Assembly: GCA_963708165.1 (NCBI GenBank)
Contig: OY970187.1
Coordinates: 3,224,001 to 3,288,000, forward strand
Direction of reading: 5' to 3'
Length of the DNA: 64,000 nucleotides
Source of the DNA: Rubricoccus sp963708165
Lineage (GTDB): Bacteria > Bacteroidota > Rhodothermia > Rhodothermales > Rubricoccaceae
How positions within the stretch are numbered: the first letter of the stretch is position 1; each line of letters starts with the position of its first letter. Shown here piece by piece: positions 53,390 through 62,245 of this stretch. Both the position numbers and the translations under genes were made by a program. A model generated the notes under the pieces. It saw only the letters and a program-made list of their open reading frames with translations. It did no database searches and had not been told where the DNA came from.

Positions 53390-54333
53390 ATGCGCCTCCG
53401 TCACCTCGGCTACGCGTGCCAGAACACCACGCTCGGCACCACGTCCCGCACCGTCCGCCTCGCCAACGTCCGCACCGAGACGCTCATCCCGGTCATCACG
53501 CAAAACCTGGAAGACATCGAGCGCGCGCTGCGGTGGAACGTCGAGCACGACCTGTACTTTCTTCCGCATCTCGTCGGACCTGATCCCGTTCGGGCCGATG
53601 GACATTTTCCCGTTCGACTGGGAAGAGGCGTTCGCGTGGAAGTTCAAGGCCATCCGGCGGCTCGTGCAAAGCGCACAAGCTGCGCGTCACCAGCCACCCC
53701 GGGCAGTACACCGTGCTCAACTCGCCGCGTCCCGAGGTCGTGGCGGCCAGCGTAGAGGAGCTAGACCATCAGGCGCGTGTCCTCAAAGCGATGGACCCCA
53801 AGGGCACGATGACGCTCCACGTCGGCGGCGCCTACGGCGACCGCCCGGCCGCGCTCGAACGCTTCGAGGCCAACCTGGAGCGCCTGGGCGACGACGCCCG
53901 CGCGATGCTCATCCTCGAAAACGACGACACGACGTGGAGCCTCCCCGAGGTCGTCCAACTCGCCGAGCGCACCGGCCTACGCGTCGTGGTCGATCTCTTC
54001 CACCACTTGGTCTTTCCCGGCGAGTCCATGCCCGAGAGCGAACTCATCGAATGGCTCGACCGCGCGATGGCGACCTGGGGCACGCGCCCGCCCAAACTGC
54101 ACCTGTCGTCGCAAAAGCCCGGCGCGCGCGTCTCGCACGCCGACTACCTCGACATGGACGACGTGGACCGGCTCACCGCGCTCATGGACCGCGTCGGCGC
54201 GCCAGAGGCGCCGTACGACGTGATGCTGGAGGCCAAGAAAAAGGAGCGTGCCGTGCTCGAAGTCAAACGCTACCTGGAGACCGGCGAGCGCCCCGACCGA
54301 CCCATCCCGATGGAGACCGTTGCCGAAGCCTGA
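53390..54333 (+). pseudogene. uvsE: UV damage endonuclease UvsE/UVDE, two frameshifts
   Basis: TIM-barrel endonuclease that nicks 5' of UV photoproducts. Three frames join: MRLRHLGYACQNTTLGTTSRTVRLANV (frame one), then FRISSDLIPFGPMDIFPFDWEEAF (frame two, from about 53560), then HKLRVTSHPGQYTVLNSPRPEVV and the rest (frame three, from about 53672), including NDDTTWSLPEVV, VDLFHHLVFPGE and KLHLSSQKPGARVSHADYL. Both breaks are +1 in short homopolymers (TTT where TT is expected in TACTTTCTTCC; AAA in CAAAGCG), which looks like sequencing error or very recent decay. The start ATG at 53390 is clear. Confidence 0.85.
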
Positions 54334-54762
54334 GGCCTCTGGCGGGGCCAACGCGCCTCTGGCGACACACGCGCGATCCGCCAGAGGCTCTCGCTCTAGC
54401 GCGATTCGACCCGGTGGCGGCCCTGCGCGATCTGTCTCCCCGTCGGCGTTGAACGCTGTCGCGGTCATTTCGACCGTTCCCACGCCGACGACCTCAACCT
54501 GAAAGACGCGGTCGTCGTCGCGGTCGATGGAGCCCAGGACGGGCCGCGTCGGGTTGTTGATCTGGAAGCGGTAGCGCACCGCGTCCGGGTGCGATTGCGC
54601 GAGATAGGTCGGCAGGTCGCCGGGCGAGACCACGCGCGGGCCCTTCAGCGTAATAAGGTCCAGGTTCTCACCAGGGACAGGCACGGCGGGCTCCGGCTCA
54701 ACAGAATAGTCGTGGCACCCGAGGGCGAAGACAGTGAGCAGGACGAGCGAGAGGATGCGCAT
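53977..54762 (-). CDS. Small lipoprotein whose frame runs into antisense uvsE
   Basis: Start MRILSLVLLTVFALGCHDYSVEP with a lipobox, then about 100 ordered residues (YRFQINNPTRPVLGSIDRDDDRVFQVEVVGVGTVEMTATAFNADGETD). After about 54420 sequence becomes arbitrary (PPPGRIALEREPLADR) and reads antisense to uvsE. One frame over, QGRHRVESR followed by a TAG at 54396-54398 gives a natural end, so I infer a one-base error near 54425. Probable true protein is about 120 residues. The family is not recognised. Confidence 0.6.
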   Translation of the reverse strand: MRILSLVLLTVFALGCHDYSVEPEPAVPVPGENLDLITLKGPRVVSPGDLPTYLAQSHPDAVRYRFQINNPTRPVLGSIDRDDDRVFQVEVVGVGTVEMTATAFNADGETDRAGPPPGRIALEREPLADRACVARGALAPPEASGFGNGLHRDGSVGALAGLQVAFDFEHGTLLFLGLQHHVVRRLWRADAVHERGEPVHVVHVEVVGVRDARAGLLRRQVQFGRARAPGRHRAVEPFDEFALGHGLAGKDQVVEEIDHDA

Positions 54763-54886
54763 AGCAGTAAAGACGGTGCGTCTCAAGGGTACGGCGCGAG
54801 CCGAGCCTCCGCCAGAGGCTCCACGCCGGACCGTCGCGGAGAGCGTCTGAGCGGTGGGGCGCGCTCTCGCCAGAGGCCTCTGGCGG

Positions 54887-56545
54887 CTAGAAGAGGTCTG
54901 CGAGCGTCTCCTGCTGCTCGCTGGCGGTGCCGGTGGCTTCGCCTCCCGGCAGGCCTGCGCGGAGCGTGTCGGCGAGGTCGAGGTCCCAGGTGCGGGTTCG
55001 GAGCGTGATGGGCATCGGCACGGCGTGGCCGAGCAGGAGCACCTGCTGCTTGGAGTCCAGCGAGGCCAGGATCTGGCGCAGGCCGCTGGCGCCGGGCGTG
55101 CCGACGAGAGCCGCGGCGATGTCCTTTTCGTCCGAAAGCTGGGCCACGAACTTGGTGCCGATCTGGCTCAGCACCTCCTCGTCGATGCCGCTCGGGCGCT
55201 GGTCCACGATGAGCAGCGAGACGTAGAACTTCCGCATCTCGCGCGCGATCTTGCCAAACGGCGTCTCGCCCGCGACCTCTGGCGAGAGAAAGTGGTGCGC
55301 CTCCTCGACCACGATGAGAAGCTGCTGCGGCTTGTCCTCCTCCTTCTGTGTCGCCTCGTAGCGGTTGACTTTGCGTTCGTAGATCTCTCGCAGCCGCCGC
55401 GCGAGCACGTTGGCAACGAGCAGGTAGACCTCGCGCACGCGGTACCGGCCAAAGTCGATCACGACGGACTTGCCTTTGTCGAGCGCCTCGAAGATTTGCT
55501 CGATGCGGTCTTCCTTGCCGCCGATGGGGTCGGTGTGGAAAAAGTCGTGACGGGTAAAGCGCGAGAGCTTGCGGCGGAGCGCCATCAGCGAGTTCTCGTT
55601 GGCGCCAATGGTCTCGGCGATCTCTTTGAGTTCCTCGCCAGAGGCGTCGATGAGGGTCGCGAGCCAGCGCTGCTTGTAGGTGCGCTTGAGGAGTTCGGCG
55701 CTCTCGGCGGCGGTGCGGTTGAGGTCGAGCGTTTTCTGGAGCGGCAGGATGTCCGCGGGCTCGATCTGGTCTGCGTACAGGTCGATGGCGGCGTCGGCGC
55801 TCTGGCCGCGCTCGCGCATGGTCTGCGGGTCCAGGCTGAAGACCTGCACCTGCGAGCCGAACACGTCGATGAGTCCGGGCGCAAAGCGGCCCTCTTCGTC
55901 GCGGCGACCGGTGCCGTACTCGCCGTGCATGTCGAACACGAGCGCGACGCCCCGGTTGGCTTTCATCGCGCCCGCCAGAAGCAGACGTGTGAGAAAGCTC
56001 TTGCCGGTTCCGGTCTTGCCGAAGACCGCGTTGCTGCGCTCCACGAACCGCTGCAGATCCAAGCAGACCGGCACGCCTTCCATGCCGACCGGATCGCCGA
56101 CCTCGAAGTACCGGCTGGGGTCCTGCGCCTCGCTTTTGAACACGCGCGCTACGTCTTCCTCGGTCGCCTCGCCGACAAGCGAGAAGTGCCCCGGAATCGT
56201 CTTGACGGTCTGCGGCTCAGCCTCGGGGTTGTCCTGGTCGAGCGCCAGTTGCGGGCGCAGCGACACTTTGGAAAACGTCGCGGACGCCGACTGGAGCACG
56301 CGGCGCAAGAGGTCGTCGTCGGGCCCCGGCGGGTGGAGCAAGATGCCCTCGTTGGCCGCGTCGATCTCCAGGTCGGTAATGAGCGCGAAGAAGTCGAGCG
56401 TCGAGCCTTCGACAACGCAAAACGTGCCCGCGCGAACGCTTTCGATGGGCCGCTCGGCGTCGAGCTTGGCTTCGATGCCCCCGGCGAGGGAGCCGCGGGT
56501 GAGAACGCCGAGACGGCGACGGCGGGAGGAGTCAGGAGCCTGCAT
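54887..56545 (-). CDS. HerA-like P-loop ATPase (DUF87)
   Basis: A 552-residue HerA/FtsK-superfamily ATPase: N-terminal HAS-barrel-like region (1-100), Walker A FGKTGTGKSFLTRLLLAGA (about 174-192), DMHGEYG, Walker B LLIVVEEAHHFLSPE (about 408-422), sensor-like VDQRPSGIDEEVLSQIGTKFVAQLSD and an Arg finger region. Such proteins translocate DNA (archaeal HerA with NurA) or serve unknown roles. No NurA partner is nearby. The small gene at 56561-56824 is just upstream. Iterated words are in frame as ASGEELKE and VAGETPFG only. Intact. Confidence 0.88.
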   Translation of the reverse strand: MQAPDSSRRRRLGVLTRGSLAGGIEAKLDAERPIESVRAGTFCVVEGSTLDFFALITDLEIDAANEGILLHPPGPDDDLLRRVLQSASATFSKVSLRPQLALDQDNPEAEPQTVKTIPGHFSLVGEATEEDVARVFKSEAQDPSRYFEVGDPVGMEGVPVCLDLQRFVERSNAVFGKTGTGKSFLTRLLLAGAMKANRGVALVFDMHGEYGTGRRDEEGRFAPGLIDVFGSQVQVFSLDPQTMRERGQSADAAIDLYADQIEPADILPLQKTLDLNRTAAESAELLKRTYKQRWLATLIDASGEELKEIAETIGANENSLMALRRKLSRFTRHDFFHTDPIGGKEDRIEQIFEALDKGKSVVIDFGRYRVREVYLLVANVLARRLREIYERKVNRYEATQKEEDKPQQLLIVVEEAHHFLSPEVAGETPFGKIAREMRKFYVSLLIVDQRPSGIDEEVLSQIGTKFVAQLSDEKDIAAALVGTPGASGLRQILASLDSKQQVLLLGHAVPMPITLRTRTWDLDLADTLRAGLPGGEATGTASEQQETLADLF

Positions 56546-56560
56546 GGCCCCAAGGTAGAG

Positions 56561-56824
56561 CTAGCTCTTGGGGTCGTTCTTGAGCAGCGCGTCCTTGCCG
56601 CCTTTGCGTCCGAAGATGGAGTCCAGCACGTCTGTGCGGGTGAGCAGCGCCGTCACGCCTGCAAACGCTACGTCCGCCAGAAGCCGCCGGGTCACGCCGA
56701 GCTTAAAGACGGTCTTGAACACGCCTTTGACAGTTTTGAACAGAAGCGGGACAATCAGAACTGCGCCGAGAAAGCCGAGGGTGACTTCGAGGAGGGAGCG
56801 GGTGGCGGTGCTGGGCTGAGCCAT
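56561..56824 (-). CDS. Small membrane protein
   Basis: An 87-residue protein, MAQPSTATRSLLEVTLGFLGAVLIVPLLFKTVKGVF, with one strong hydrophobic segment (about 11-30) and a second weak one (about 48-62), and a charged tail (GRKGGKDALLKNDPKS). It sits 15 bp upstream of the HerA-like gene on the same strand and may be co-transcribed. The family is not recognised. The ATG at 56824 is preferred over one 12 codons upstream. Confidence 0.6.
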   Translation of the reverse strand: MAQPSTATRSLLEVTLGFLGAVLIVPLLFKTVKGVFKTVFKLGVTRRLLADVAFAGVTALLTRTDVLDSIFGRKGGKDALLKNDPKS

Positions 56825-56951
56825 CGGAAGAGTGTAGGGGAGAGGTCTCGGTGAACCCACGACTGCCCGTTGCGTTTCCGAGCCTCTGGCGGGACCTTGC
56901 GCCGCCTTTCACCTGAGCGCCTCCGGCGCCAGAGGCTGGGCCTCCCCACCG

Positions 56952-58085
56952 ATGCGCCACCTTCTCCTCGCCTTGGCGCTGGCGCTCGCCGCCTGCGACT
57001 CCAACTCTCCCGAGACGGGCACCGTGCTCTGGCGCGCGCCTGCTACGGCCGAAGCCCTCGCGCCGACGCAGCCGCTAGCCTCTGGCGATACGCTGTTCGT
57101 GGCCTTCGGTGAGCAATTCAGCGCGCTGGAGGCTAGAACCGGTGCCGAAATCTGGCGCGCGCCCGTCCGGCTCTCCGGCGGCAGCGCTGCGGGCGCCGTC
57201 ATCGACGGGGGCGATGCGGTGGTCCTGAACTACCTGACGTGGGTGAAAGCGTTTCGCAAAACTGACGGCCGCCTGCTGTGGACGGCGCCGCTGGACGAGA
57301 CACGGAGTGTGGACCGCGTGCGACTGGCACGCTCCGCGACGCATCTCTTTCTGCCGCGCAGCGGAGAGGTGGTGCGTATCCGGCTGGCCTCTGGCGAGAT
57401 CGACGCGCGACTGGACGTCTCGGACTTCGCGCCCGAGGGCGTGCCCGCACTGGGATACGACGCCGTTCTCGCGCCAGAGGCCGACGTGCTCGTGGTCGCG
57501 CTCGGGTTCTTCGACCCGGTCGCGGCCGAGACCGAGGGCGCCGTCGTGGCGTTCGACGCGGCCTCTGGCGCGAGGCGCTGGGTCTACCGCCCGCCGCCGC
57601 AGGCTCTGCCAGAAGGAGGGTCACCAGTGGGCACCGCCGTGTTTGGCGTGGAGGTCGGCGCAGGGCTGGTCTTCGCGCCCGTCGGCCAGGAGGTCGTCGC
57701 GCTGGACGCGCGAACCGGCACCGTGCAGTGGACGCAGCCGTTCGCGGCGGACGCCTTCGACGCGGGCGCCACCTACGACGCGGCCTCTGGCGCGGTCTAC
57801 GTCGGCTCGCTGCGAGGGCGCGTGTACGCCCTCGATGCGCAGACGGGCGCGCGGCAATGGACGACCGAGCTGTCAGGCAGCCTCTCGACGGTGATCACGG
57901 TCCGCGACGGGCGCCTGTACCTCACGAGCCCGTTTGAGGGCTCGGCGTGGGTGCTCGACGCCAGAGGCGGCGCCCTGCTCGCGCGCACGCGGCCCGAGGG
58001 CGACCGGCTGCTTGCGCCCATCGCAGTGGACGGACGCGCGATGTACAGCGCGAGCAGCACCGCAGCGTACGCGCTCGCCCGGTAG
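56952..58085 (+). CDS. PQQ-binding-like beta-propeller lipoprotein (BamB-like)
   Basis: A 377-residue lipoprotein: MRHLLLALALALAACDSN with lipobox LAAC, then repeated propeller blades of about 40 residues, each with a variant of VVALDARTGTVQWTQ (also SALEARTGAEIWRA, VVAFDAASGARRWVY, VYALDAQTGARQWTT). This is the PQQ/WD-like repeat of BamB and pyrroloquinoline-quinone dehydrogenases, but no enzyme domain is present. A BamB-like role is possible, although it lies far from bamA. Iterated words code ASG and ARG within blade loops. Confidence 0.85.
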   Translation: MRHLLLALALALAACDSNSPETGTVLWRAPATAEALAPTQPLASGDTLFVAFGEQFSALEARTGAEIWRAPVRLSGGSAAGAVIDGGDAVVLNYLTWVKAFRKTDGRLLWTAPLDETRSVDRVRLARSATHLFLPRSGEVVRIRLASGEIDARLDVSDFAPEGVPALGYDAVLAPEADVLVVALGFFDPVAAETEGAVVAFDAASGARRWVYRPPPQALPEGGSPVGTAVFGVEVGAGLVFAPVGQEVVALDARTGTVQWTQPFAADAFDAGATYDAASGAVYVGSLRGRVYALDAQTGARQWTTELSGSLSTVITVRDGRLYLTSPFEGSAWVLDARGGALLARTRPEGDRLLAPIAVDGRAMYSASSTAAYALAR

Positions 58086-58156
58086 CCCTGCGCCGTCACA
58101 CGCCTCTGGCGCCAGCGGCCAACCATGCGGAGCTTGGCACAGCCGACACCCACGCC

Positions 58157-58570
58157 ATGCACCTCGACACGCTCCGCGACCTCTGCCTCGCTCAGCACGG
58201 CGCTACGGAAGACCTTCCGTTCGGCCCGGACACGCTCACATTCAAAGTGCGCGGCAAGATCTTCGCGCTGCTCAATCTGGAGCGTCTTCCGCATGGCGTA
58301 GGCCTCAAGTGTGACCCCTCGCGCGCGCTCGACCTCCGGGAAAGGCATGATGGGATTACGACTGCGCCGTACCTCAACAAGACGCACTGGAACTCGGTAC
58401 TGCTGCAGGACGACGTGCCAGACGAGCTGATTCGGGACCTCGTGAGCCATTCCTATGCGCTCGTCGTCGCGGGGCTCACGCGCAAAGAACGCGCGGCGCT
58501 AGAGGCGATGCCGCCGGAGGCGATGCCGCCAGAGGCCTCTGGCGCGAACGCATCCGAAGGCGACGCGTAG
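58157..58570 (+). CDS. MmcQ/YjbR-family protein
   Basis: A 137-residue protein of the YjbR fold: MHLDTLRDLCLAQHGATEDLPFGPDTLTFKVRGKIFALL, then LKCDPSRALDLRERHDGITTAPYLNKTHWNSVLLQDDVPDELIRDLVSHSYALVVAGL, all family hallmarks. Members have a CyaY-like DNA-binding fold; their cell role is unclear. The C-terminal tail EAMPPEAMPPEASGANASEGDA is built of repeats of the PEA/ASG reading of the iterated word (58503-58555). Intact. Confidence 0.88.
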   Translation: MHLDTLRDLCLAQHGATEDLPFGPDTLTFKVRGKIFALLNLERLPHGVGLKCDPSRALDLRERHDGITTAPYLNKTHWNSVLLQDDVPDELIRDLVSHSYALVVAGLTRKERAALEAMPPEAMPPEASGANASEGDA

Positions 58571-58594
58571 AGACCGCCTCTCACCCCCATCCTC

Positions 58595-59242
58595 ATGCGC
58601 CGTCTTCTCCTTCTCGCACTTCCCCTCGCCCTCGCCGCCTGCGGCACCGACGGCGACCCCAACCAGGCCGGGCCTGACTCGGCCACAGGCCCTGGCGGCG
58701 CGAGCGCGCCAGGCGTCGGCGTGACCGATGTCAGCAACACGGGCGTGACCTACGCGACGGCGCGTCTGGACCCTCTCGGGGAAAGCAGCGCGACCGGCAC
58801 GGTCACGTTCTCCGAAACCGAAGGTGGGCTCCGCGTCGAGTACGACTTCACTGGCCTAGAGCTTGGCGACCACGGGTTCCACGTACACGAGACCGGCGCC
58901 TGTGGCCGCGGCGACGACGGCACGCTGGGCGGCGCCGCAGGCGGACACTTCAACCCCTACGGCGCGCCCCACGGCCCGCGCGATGCCGACCGCGACAGCC
59001 GCCACGTCGGTGATCTGGGCAACATCACGTCCAGCGCTGGCGGCGTCACCGGCGGCGTCTCCAGAGGATCGTTTGTGGACCCGCTGATCTCGCTCTCCGG
59101 CCCCAACAGCATCGTGGACCGCGCGATGATGATCCACTTTAAGGCCGATGACCTCGCGAGCCAGCCCTCGGGCGATGCGGGGGACCGCGTAAGCTGCGGC
59201 GTGGTGCAGATCGCCGTGCCACCCGGCGGCGCGACGAACTAA
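58595..59242 (+). CDS. sodC: Cu/Zn superoxide dismutase, lipoprotein type
   Basis: Removes superoxide in the periplasm or at the surface. 215 residues: lipobox LAAC (Cys about 16), a Gly/Pro-rich linker, then SOD fold: DHGFHVHETGACGRGDDGT (Cu ligand His), AGGHFNPYGAPHG (bridging His), DADRDSRHVGDLGNI (Zn Asp/His), and DRVSCGVVQIAV (disulfide Cys). All metal ligands are present. Stop TAA followed directly by GCCTCTGGCGCC. Strong terminator hairpin behind it (59310-59343). Confidence 0.95.
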   Translation: MRRLLLLALPLALAACGTDGDPNQAGPDSATGPGGASAPGVGVTDVSNTGVTYATARLDPLGESSATGTVTFSETEGGLRVEYDFTGLELGDHGFHVHETGACGRGDDGTLGGAAGGHFNPYGAPHGPRDADRDSRHVGDLGNITSSAGGVTGGVSRGSFVDPLISLSGPNSIVDRAMMIHFKADDLASQPSGDAGDRVSCGVVQIAVPPGGATN

Positions 59243-59309
59243 GCCTCTGGCGCCAGGAGGCGCACCGCGCGGCAAGAGCACCCCGCATCCGCCAGAGGCT
59301 TCTGGCGAC

Positions 59310-59343
59310 GCCGCCCGCTGCCACGTCGATGGCAGCGGGCGGC
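59310..59343 (+). terminator. Perfect 14-bp hairpin after sodC
   Basis: GCCGCCCGCTGCCA pairs with TGGCAGCGGGCGGC around CGTCGA, followed by TCTAGTTTGG. It covers the ATG at 59329, which makes that ATG a poor mutS start. Confidence 0.7.
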
Positions 59344-59373
59344 TCTAGTTTGGGCCAAACGACCGACGGCACC

Positions 59374-62025
59374 GTGCCCGACCCCAACGTGGCTGACCAG
59401 AACGACCTCTTCCTCAACGAAAAAGACCGCAGGCGCCAGAACATGACGCCGCTCATGCGGCAGTATTGGAAGATCAAGGACCGCAACCCTGGCGCGATCC
59501 TGCTCTTCCGCATGGGCGACTTCTACGAGACGTTCGAAGAAGACGCCGTGCTCGTGGCCGACATTCTCGGCATCACGCTGACCAAGCGCGGCAACGGCGC
59601 GAGTGAGGACACGCCTCTGGCGGGATTCCCGCACCACGCCATCGACCAGCACCTGCCCAAGCTGGTGCAGGCCGGGCACCGCGTGGCGGTGTGCGAGCAA
59701 CTGGAAGACCCCAAGATGGCGCGCAAGATCGTCAAGCGTGGTGTGGTCGAAGTCGTCACACCGGGCGTGAGCTTTCGCGACACCTTGCTCACGCCCAAGC
59801 ACTCGACCTTTGTCGCGGCTGTGCACTGGGGCGAGGGCCGCGACAAAGGCCGCGTCGGCATCGCCTTCGCCGACGCGACAACGGGCGAGTTCTACGTCGC
59901 CGAAACCACCACCGACCGCGTGCCGCATGTGCTGGGCACCATCGCGCCCGCCGAACTGCTCGCCGACAAGCGCCAGAGGCCCGCCGCCCAGCCTCTGGCG
60001 ACGGCCGTGGGCGCCGCGCTCACGCCGCAAGAGGACTGGGTGTTCGGCGTCGACTTCGCGACCGAGACGCTGCTGCGCCACTTCCAGACGCACAGCCTCA
60101 AGGGCTTCGGCGTGGACGACCTGGACCTCGGTACGGTCGCCGCGGGCGCCGTGCTCTACTACCTGGGCGAGACGCAAAAGGGCCGCCTGCCGCACGTGCG
60201 CCGCATCCGGCGCTACCGCGCCGAGGACCACCTCGCGCTCGACAGCGCCACGAAGCGCAACCTGGAACTCACCGCGTCCATGGCCGACCGCACCCGCGAC
60301 GGCTCGCTTGTCGGCGTGCTCGACCACACGCGCACGTCCATGGGAGGCCGCCTTTTGCGCCAGTGGCTCGTGCGTCCGCTCTGCGACGTGGAGCGCATCC
60401 GCCAGAGGCTGGACGCCGTCGACGCGCTGTTCCAGGACCCCACGCTGCGCCGCAAGCTCCGCGAGGCGCTGCGCCACGTAGGCGACCTGGAGCGTCTCGC
60501 GGGCAAGGTCTGCACCGGCCGAGCCACGCCCCGTGACATGGTCGCGCTCCGGTTCACGCTCGCGCAAATCCCCGAGATCAAAGCGCTTTTGGAAGGGGAC
60601 GGTGAAGAGCTCGGCGCCGAGCCTCTGGCGGCGCTCAAAGACAAGCTGCACCTGTGCGCTGACATCCGCGACCGTATCGCCGCCACGCTCGTGGACGAGC
60701 CTCCCGCCAAGATGGACGGCGGCGGCTACGTGCGCCCCGGCTTCAACTCCGAACTGGACGAACTGCGCGAGATCGCCGCGGGCGGCAAAACGTACCTCGC
60801 AGAACTGCAGGCGCGAGAGGCCAAGGCGACCGGCATTACGAGCCTCAAAGTGGGATACAACCGCGTTTTCGGCTACTACCTCGAAGTCTCGAACGCGCAC
60901 AAGGGCAAGGCGCCAGAGGCCTGGATTCGCAAGCAAACCCTCGTCAACGCCGAGCGCTACATCACGGACGAGCTCAAAACGTACGAGGAAAAGATTCTGA
61001 CGGCGCAGGAGCGCAGCGCTGAACTCGAAACGACGCTCTTCGCCGAACTGCGGATGCGCGTGGCCGAGGAGGTGGGGCCATTGCAAACCAACGCGCGCGC
61101 CCTCGCCACGCTGGACGTATTCGCGGGCTTCGCCGAGGTCGCCGAGCGCCGCTCCTACGTGCGGCCCGACGTGGACGAAAGCGCTGTGCTGGACATTGAG
61201 GGCGGGCGGCACCCTGTCGTTGAAGCGTCGCTGCCTGCGGGTGAGGCGTTCATCCCCAACTCGGTTCGGCTCGCGTCGCCGGTAGGGGAGGAGGCGCCTC
61301 TGGCGGAACGCTTCGGGCAGGTGCTTCTCATCACCGGGCCCAACATGGCAGGCAAAAGTGTGGTGCTGCGCCAGACAGGTCTCATCGTGCTCCTCGCGCA
61401 GGTCGGCGCGTTCGTGCCCGCTGACCGTGCGCGCGTGGGCGTGGTGGATGCGCTCTTTACGCGCGTCGGCGCGAGCGACAACCTGGCCGCGGGCGAGAGC
61501 ACGTTTCTCGTCGAGATGAACGAGACGGCCAACATCCTCAACAACGCGACGGCGCGCTCGCTCGTCCTCTTGGACGAGGTGGGCCGCGGAACGAGCACGT
61601 TCGACGGCCTCAGCATCGCGTGGAGCATCGTCGAGCACTTGCACGAAGCCTCTGGCGTGCAGGCGCGGACGCTGTTTGCGACGCACTATCACGAACTCAA
61701 CGCTCTGGCAGACCGGCTGGAGCGGGTCAAGAGCTTTTCCGTCCGCGTGCAGGAGCACGAGGGGCGCGTCGTGTTTCTGCGCACGCTCGTCGCGGGCGGT
61801 GCGGATCACTCGTTTGGCATCGAGGTGGCTCGCATGGCCGGGCTGCCGCCCGAGGTCGTGCGCCGCGCCAAGGACGTGCTGCGGCACCTCCAAGCGCACG
61901 ACGTGGCGGCCGAAGTCGGTGTCAGCGGTCACCTCGCGCCAGAGGACCTGTCGCCAGAGACCTGTCGCCCGGAGACCTGTCGCCAGAGGCCTCTGGCGAC
62001 GGCGCCCTCGCGATGCCTGTCGTGA
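59374..62025 (+). CDS. mutS: DNA mismatch repair protein MutS, C-terminus out of frame
   Basis: Recognises mismatches and clamps DNA. Start GTG 59374 is preferred because the ATG at 59329 is inside the sodC terminator; an ATG at 59443 (MTPLMRQYWKIKDRN) is also possible. Seen: mismatch-binding GAILLFRMGDFYETF (Phe-X-Glu in FYETFEED), P-loop TGPNMAGKSVVLRQ, ASDNLAAGESTFLVEMNETANIL, VLLDEVGRGTSTFDG and TLFATHYHEL. After the core, a 15-bp repeat tract of CCAGAG/CTGTCG words (61936-61999) shifts the frame; this frame ends at RPLATAPSRCLS. The normal MutS tail follows at 62013-62201 in the next frame. Confidence 0.94.
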   Translation: MPDPNVADQNDLFLNEKDRRRQNMTPLMRQYWKIKDRNPGAILLFRMGDFYETFEEDAVLVADILGITLTKRGNGASEDTPLAGFPHHAIDQHLPKLVQAGHRVAVCEQLEDPKMARKIVKRGVVEVVTPGVSFRDTLLTPKHSTFVAAVHWGEGRDKGRVGIAFADATTGEFYVAETTTDRVPHVLGTIAPAELLADKRQRPAAQPLATAVGAALTPQEDWVFGVDFATETLLRHFQTHSLKGFGVDDLDLGTVAAGAVLYYLGETQKGRLPHVRRIRRYRAEDHLALDSATKRNLELTASMADRTRDGSLVGVLDHTRTSMGGRLLRQWLVRPLCDVERIRQRLDAVDALFQDPTLRRKLREALRHVGDLERLAGKVCTGRATPRDMVALRFTLAQIPEIKALLEGDGEELGAEPLAALKDKLHLCADIRDRIAATLVDEPPAKMDGGGYVRPGFNSELDELREIAAGGKTYLAELQAREAKATGITSLKVGYNRVFGYYLEVSNAHKGKAPEAWIRKQTLVNAERYITDELKTYEEKILTAQERSAELETTLFAELRMRVAEEVGPLQTNARALATLDVFAGFAEVAERRSYVRPDVDESAVLDIEGGRHPVVEASLPAGEAFIPNSVRLASPVGEEAPLAERFGQVLLITGPNMAGKSVVLRQTGLIVLLAQVGAFVPADRARVGVVDALFTRVGASDNLAAGESTFLVEMNETANILNNATARSLVLLDEVGRGTSTFDGLSIAWSIVEHLHEASGVQARTLFATHYHELNALADRLERVKSFSVRVQEHEGRVVFLRTLVAGGADHSFGIEVARMAGLPPEVVRRAKDVLRHLQAHDVAAEVGVSGHLAPEDLSPETCRPETCRQRPLATAPSRCLS
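61936..61999. repeat. 15-bp tandem of half-sites in the mutS 3' end
   Basis: Units of CGCCAGAG(A/G)ACCTGT, three to four in a row, then CGCCAGAGGCCTCTGGCG. It separates the MutS ATPase core from its C-terminal tail. Confidence 0.9.
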
Positions 62026-62201
62026 GCACGAGCCAGTCTGCGGGCGTGCCGATGCGCTCGCAAGCGGTCGAGGTGATCCCGGACCCCGTCGGGGAATCCC
62101 TCAAAGAGGAACTCCGAAAGCTCGATCCCGACCGCATGACGCCTATTGAGGCGCTGATGGCACTTTCTGATTTGAAGATGTTTCTGCGAAGTAGCACCTA
62201 A
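62013..62201 (+). CDS. MutS C-terminal tail fragment in another frame
   Basis: 62 residues, MPVVSTSQSAGVPMRSQAVEVIPDPVGESLKEELRKLDPDRMTPIEALMALSDLKMFLRSST. The second half matches the C-terminal MutS segment (LxxLDPDxMTPxEALxxLxxLK) used for higher-order assembly. It overlaps the mutS core frame by 13 nt and has its own ATG, so it could be translated separately by coupling. More simply, it is the displaced end of mutS. Confidence 0.75.
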   Translation: MPVVSTSQSAGVPMRSQAVEVIPDPVGESLKEELRKLDPDRMTPIEALMALSDLKMFLRSST

Positions 62202-62245
62202 AGCTTAAGCGTGCTAGTTTCACCGCCTCACCCACCCGTTTTAGC

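Noticed and set aside
54854..56854. 666-residue open frame antisense to the HerA-like gene
   Set aside because: No motifs, and the minus-strand frame has Walker A and B.
59329..59373. ATG at 59329 as the mutS start
   Set aside because: It lies inside the perfect 14-bp sodC terminator hairpin; the GTG at 59374 or ATG at 59443 is more plausible.
59239..61932. Very long open frame antisense to mutS
   Set aside because: High GC and a stop-free repeat keep many antisense frames open; it has no domain, signal or start context, and MutS motifs are on the other strand.
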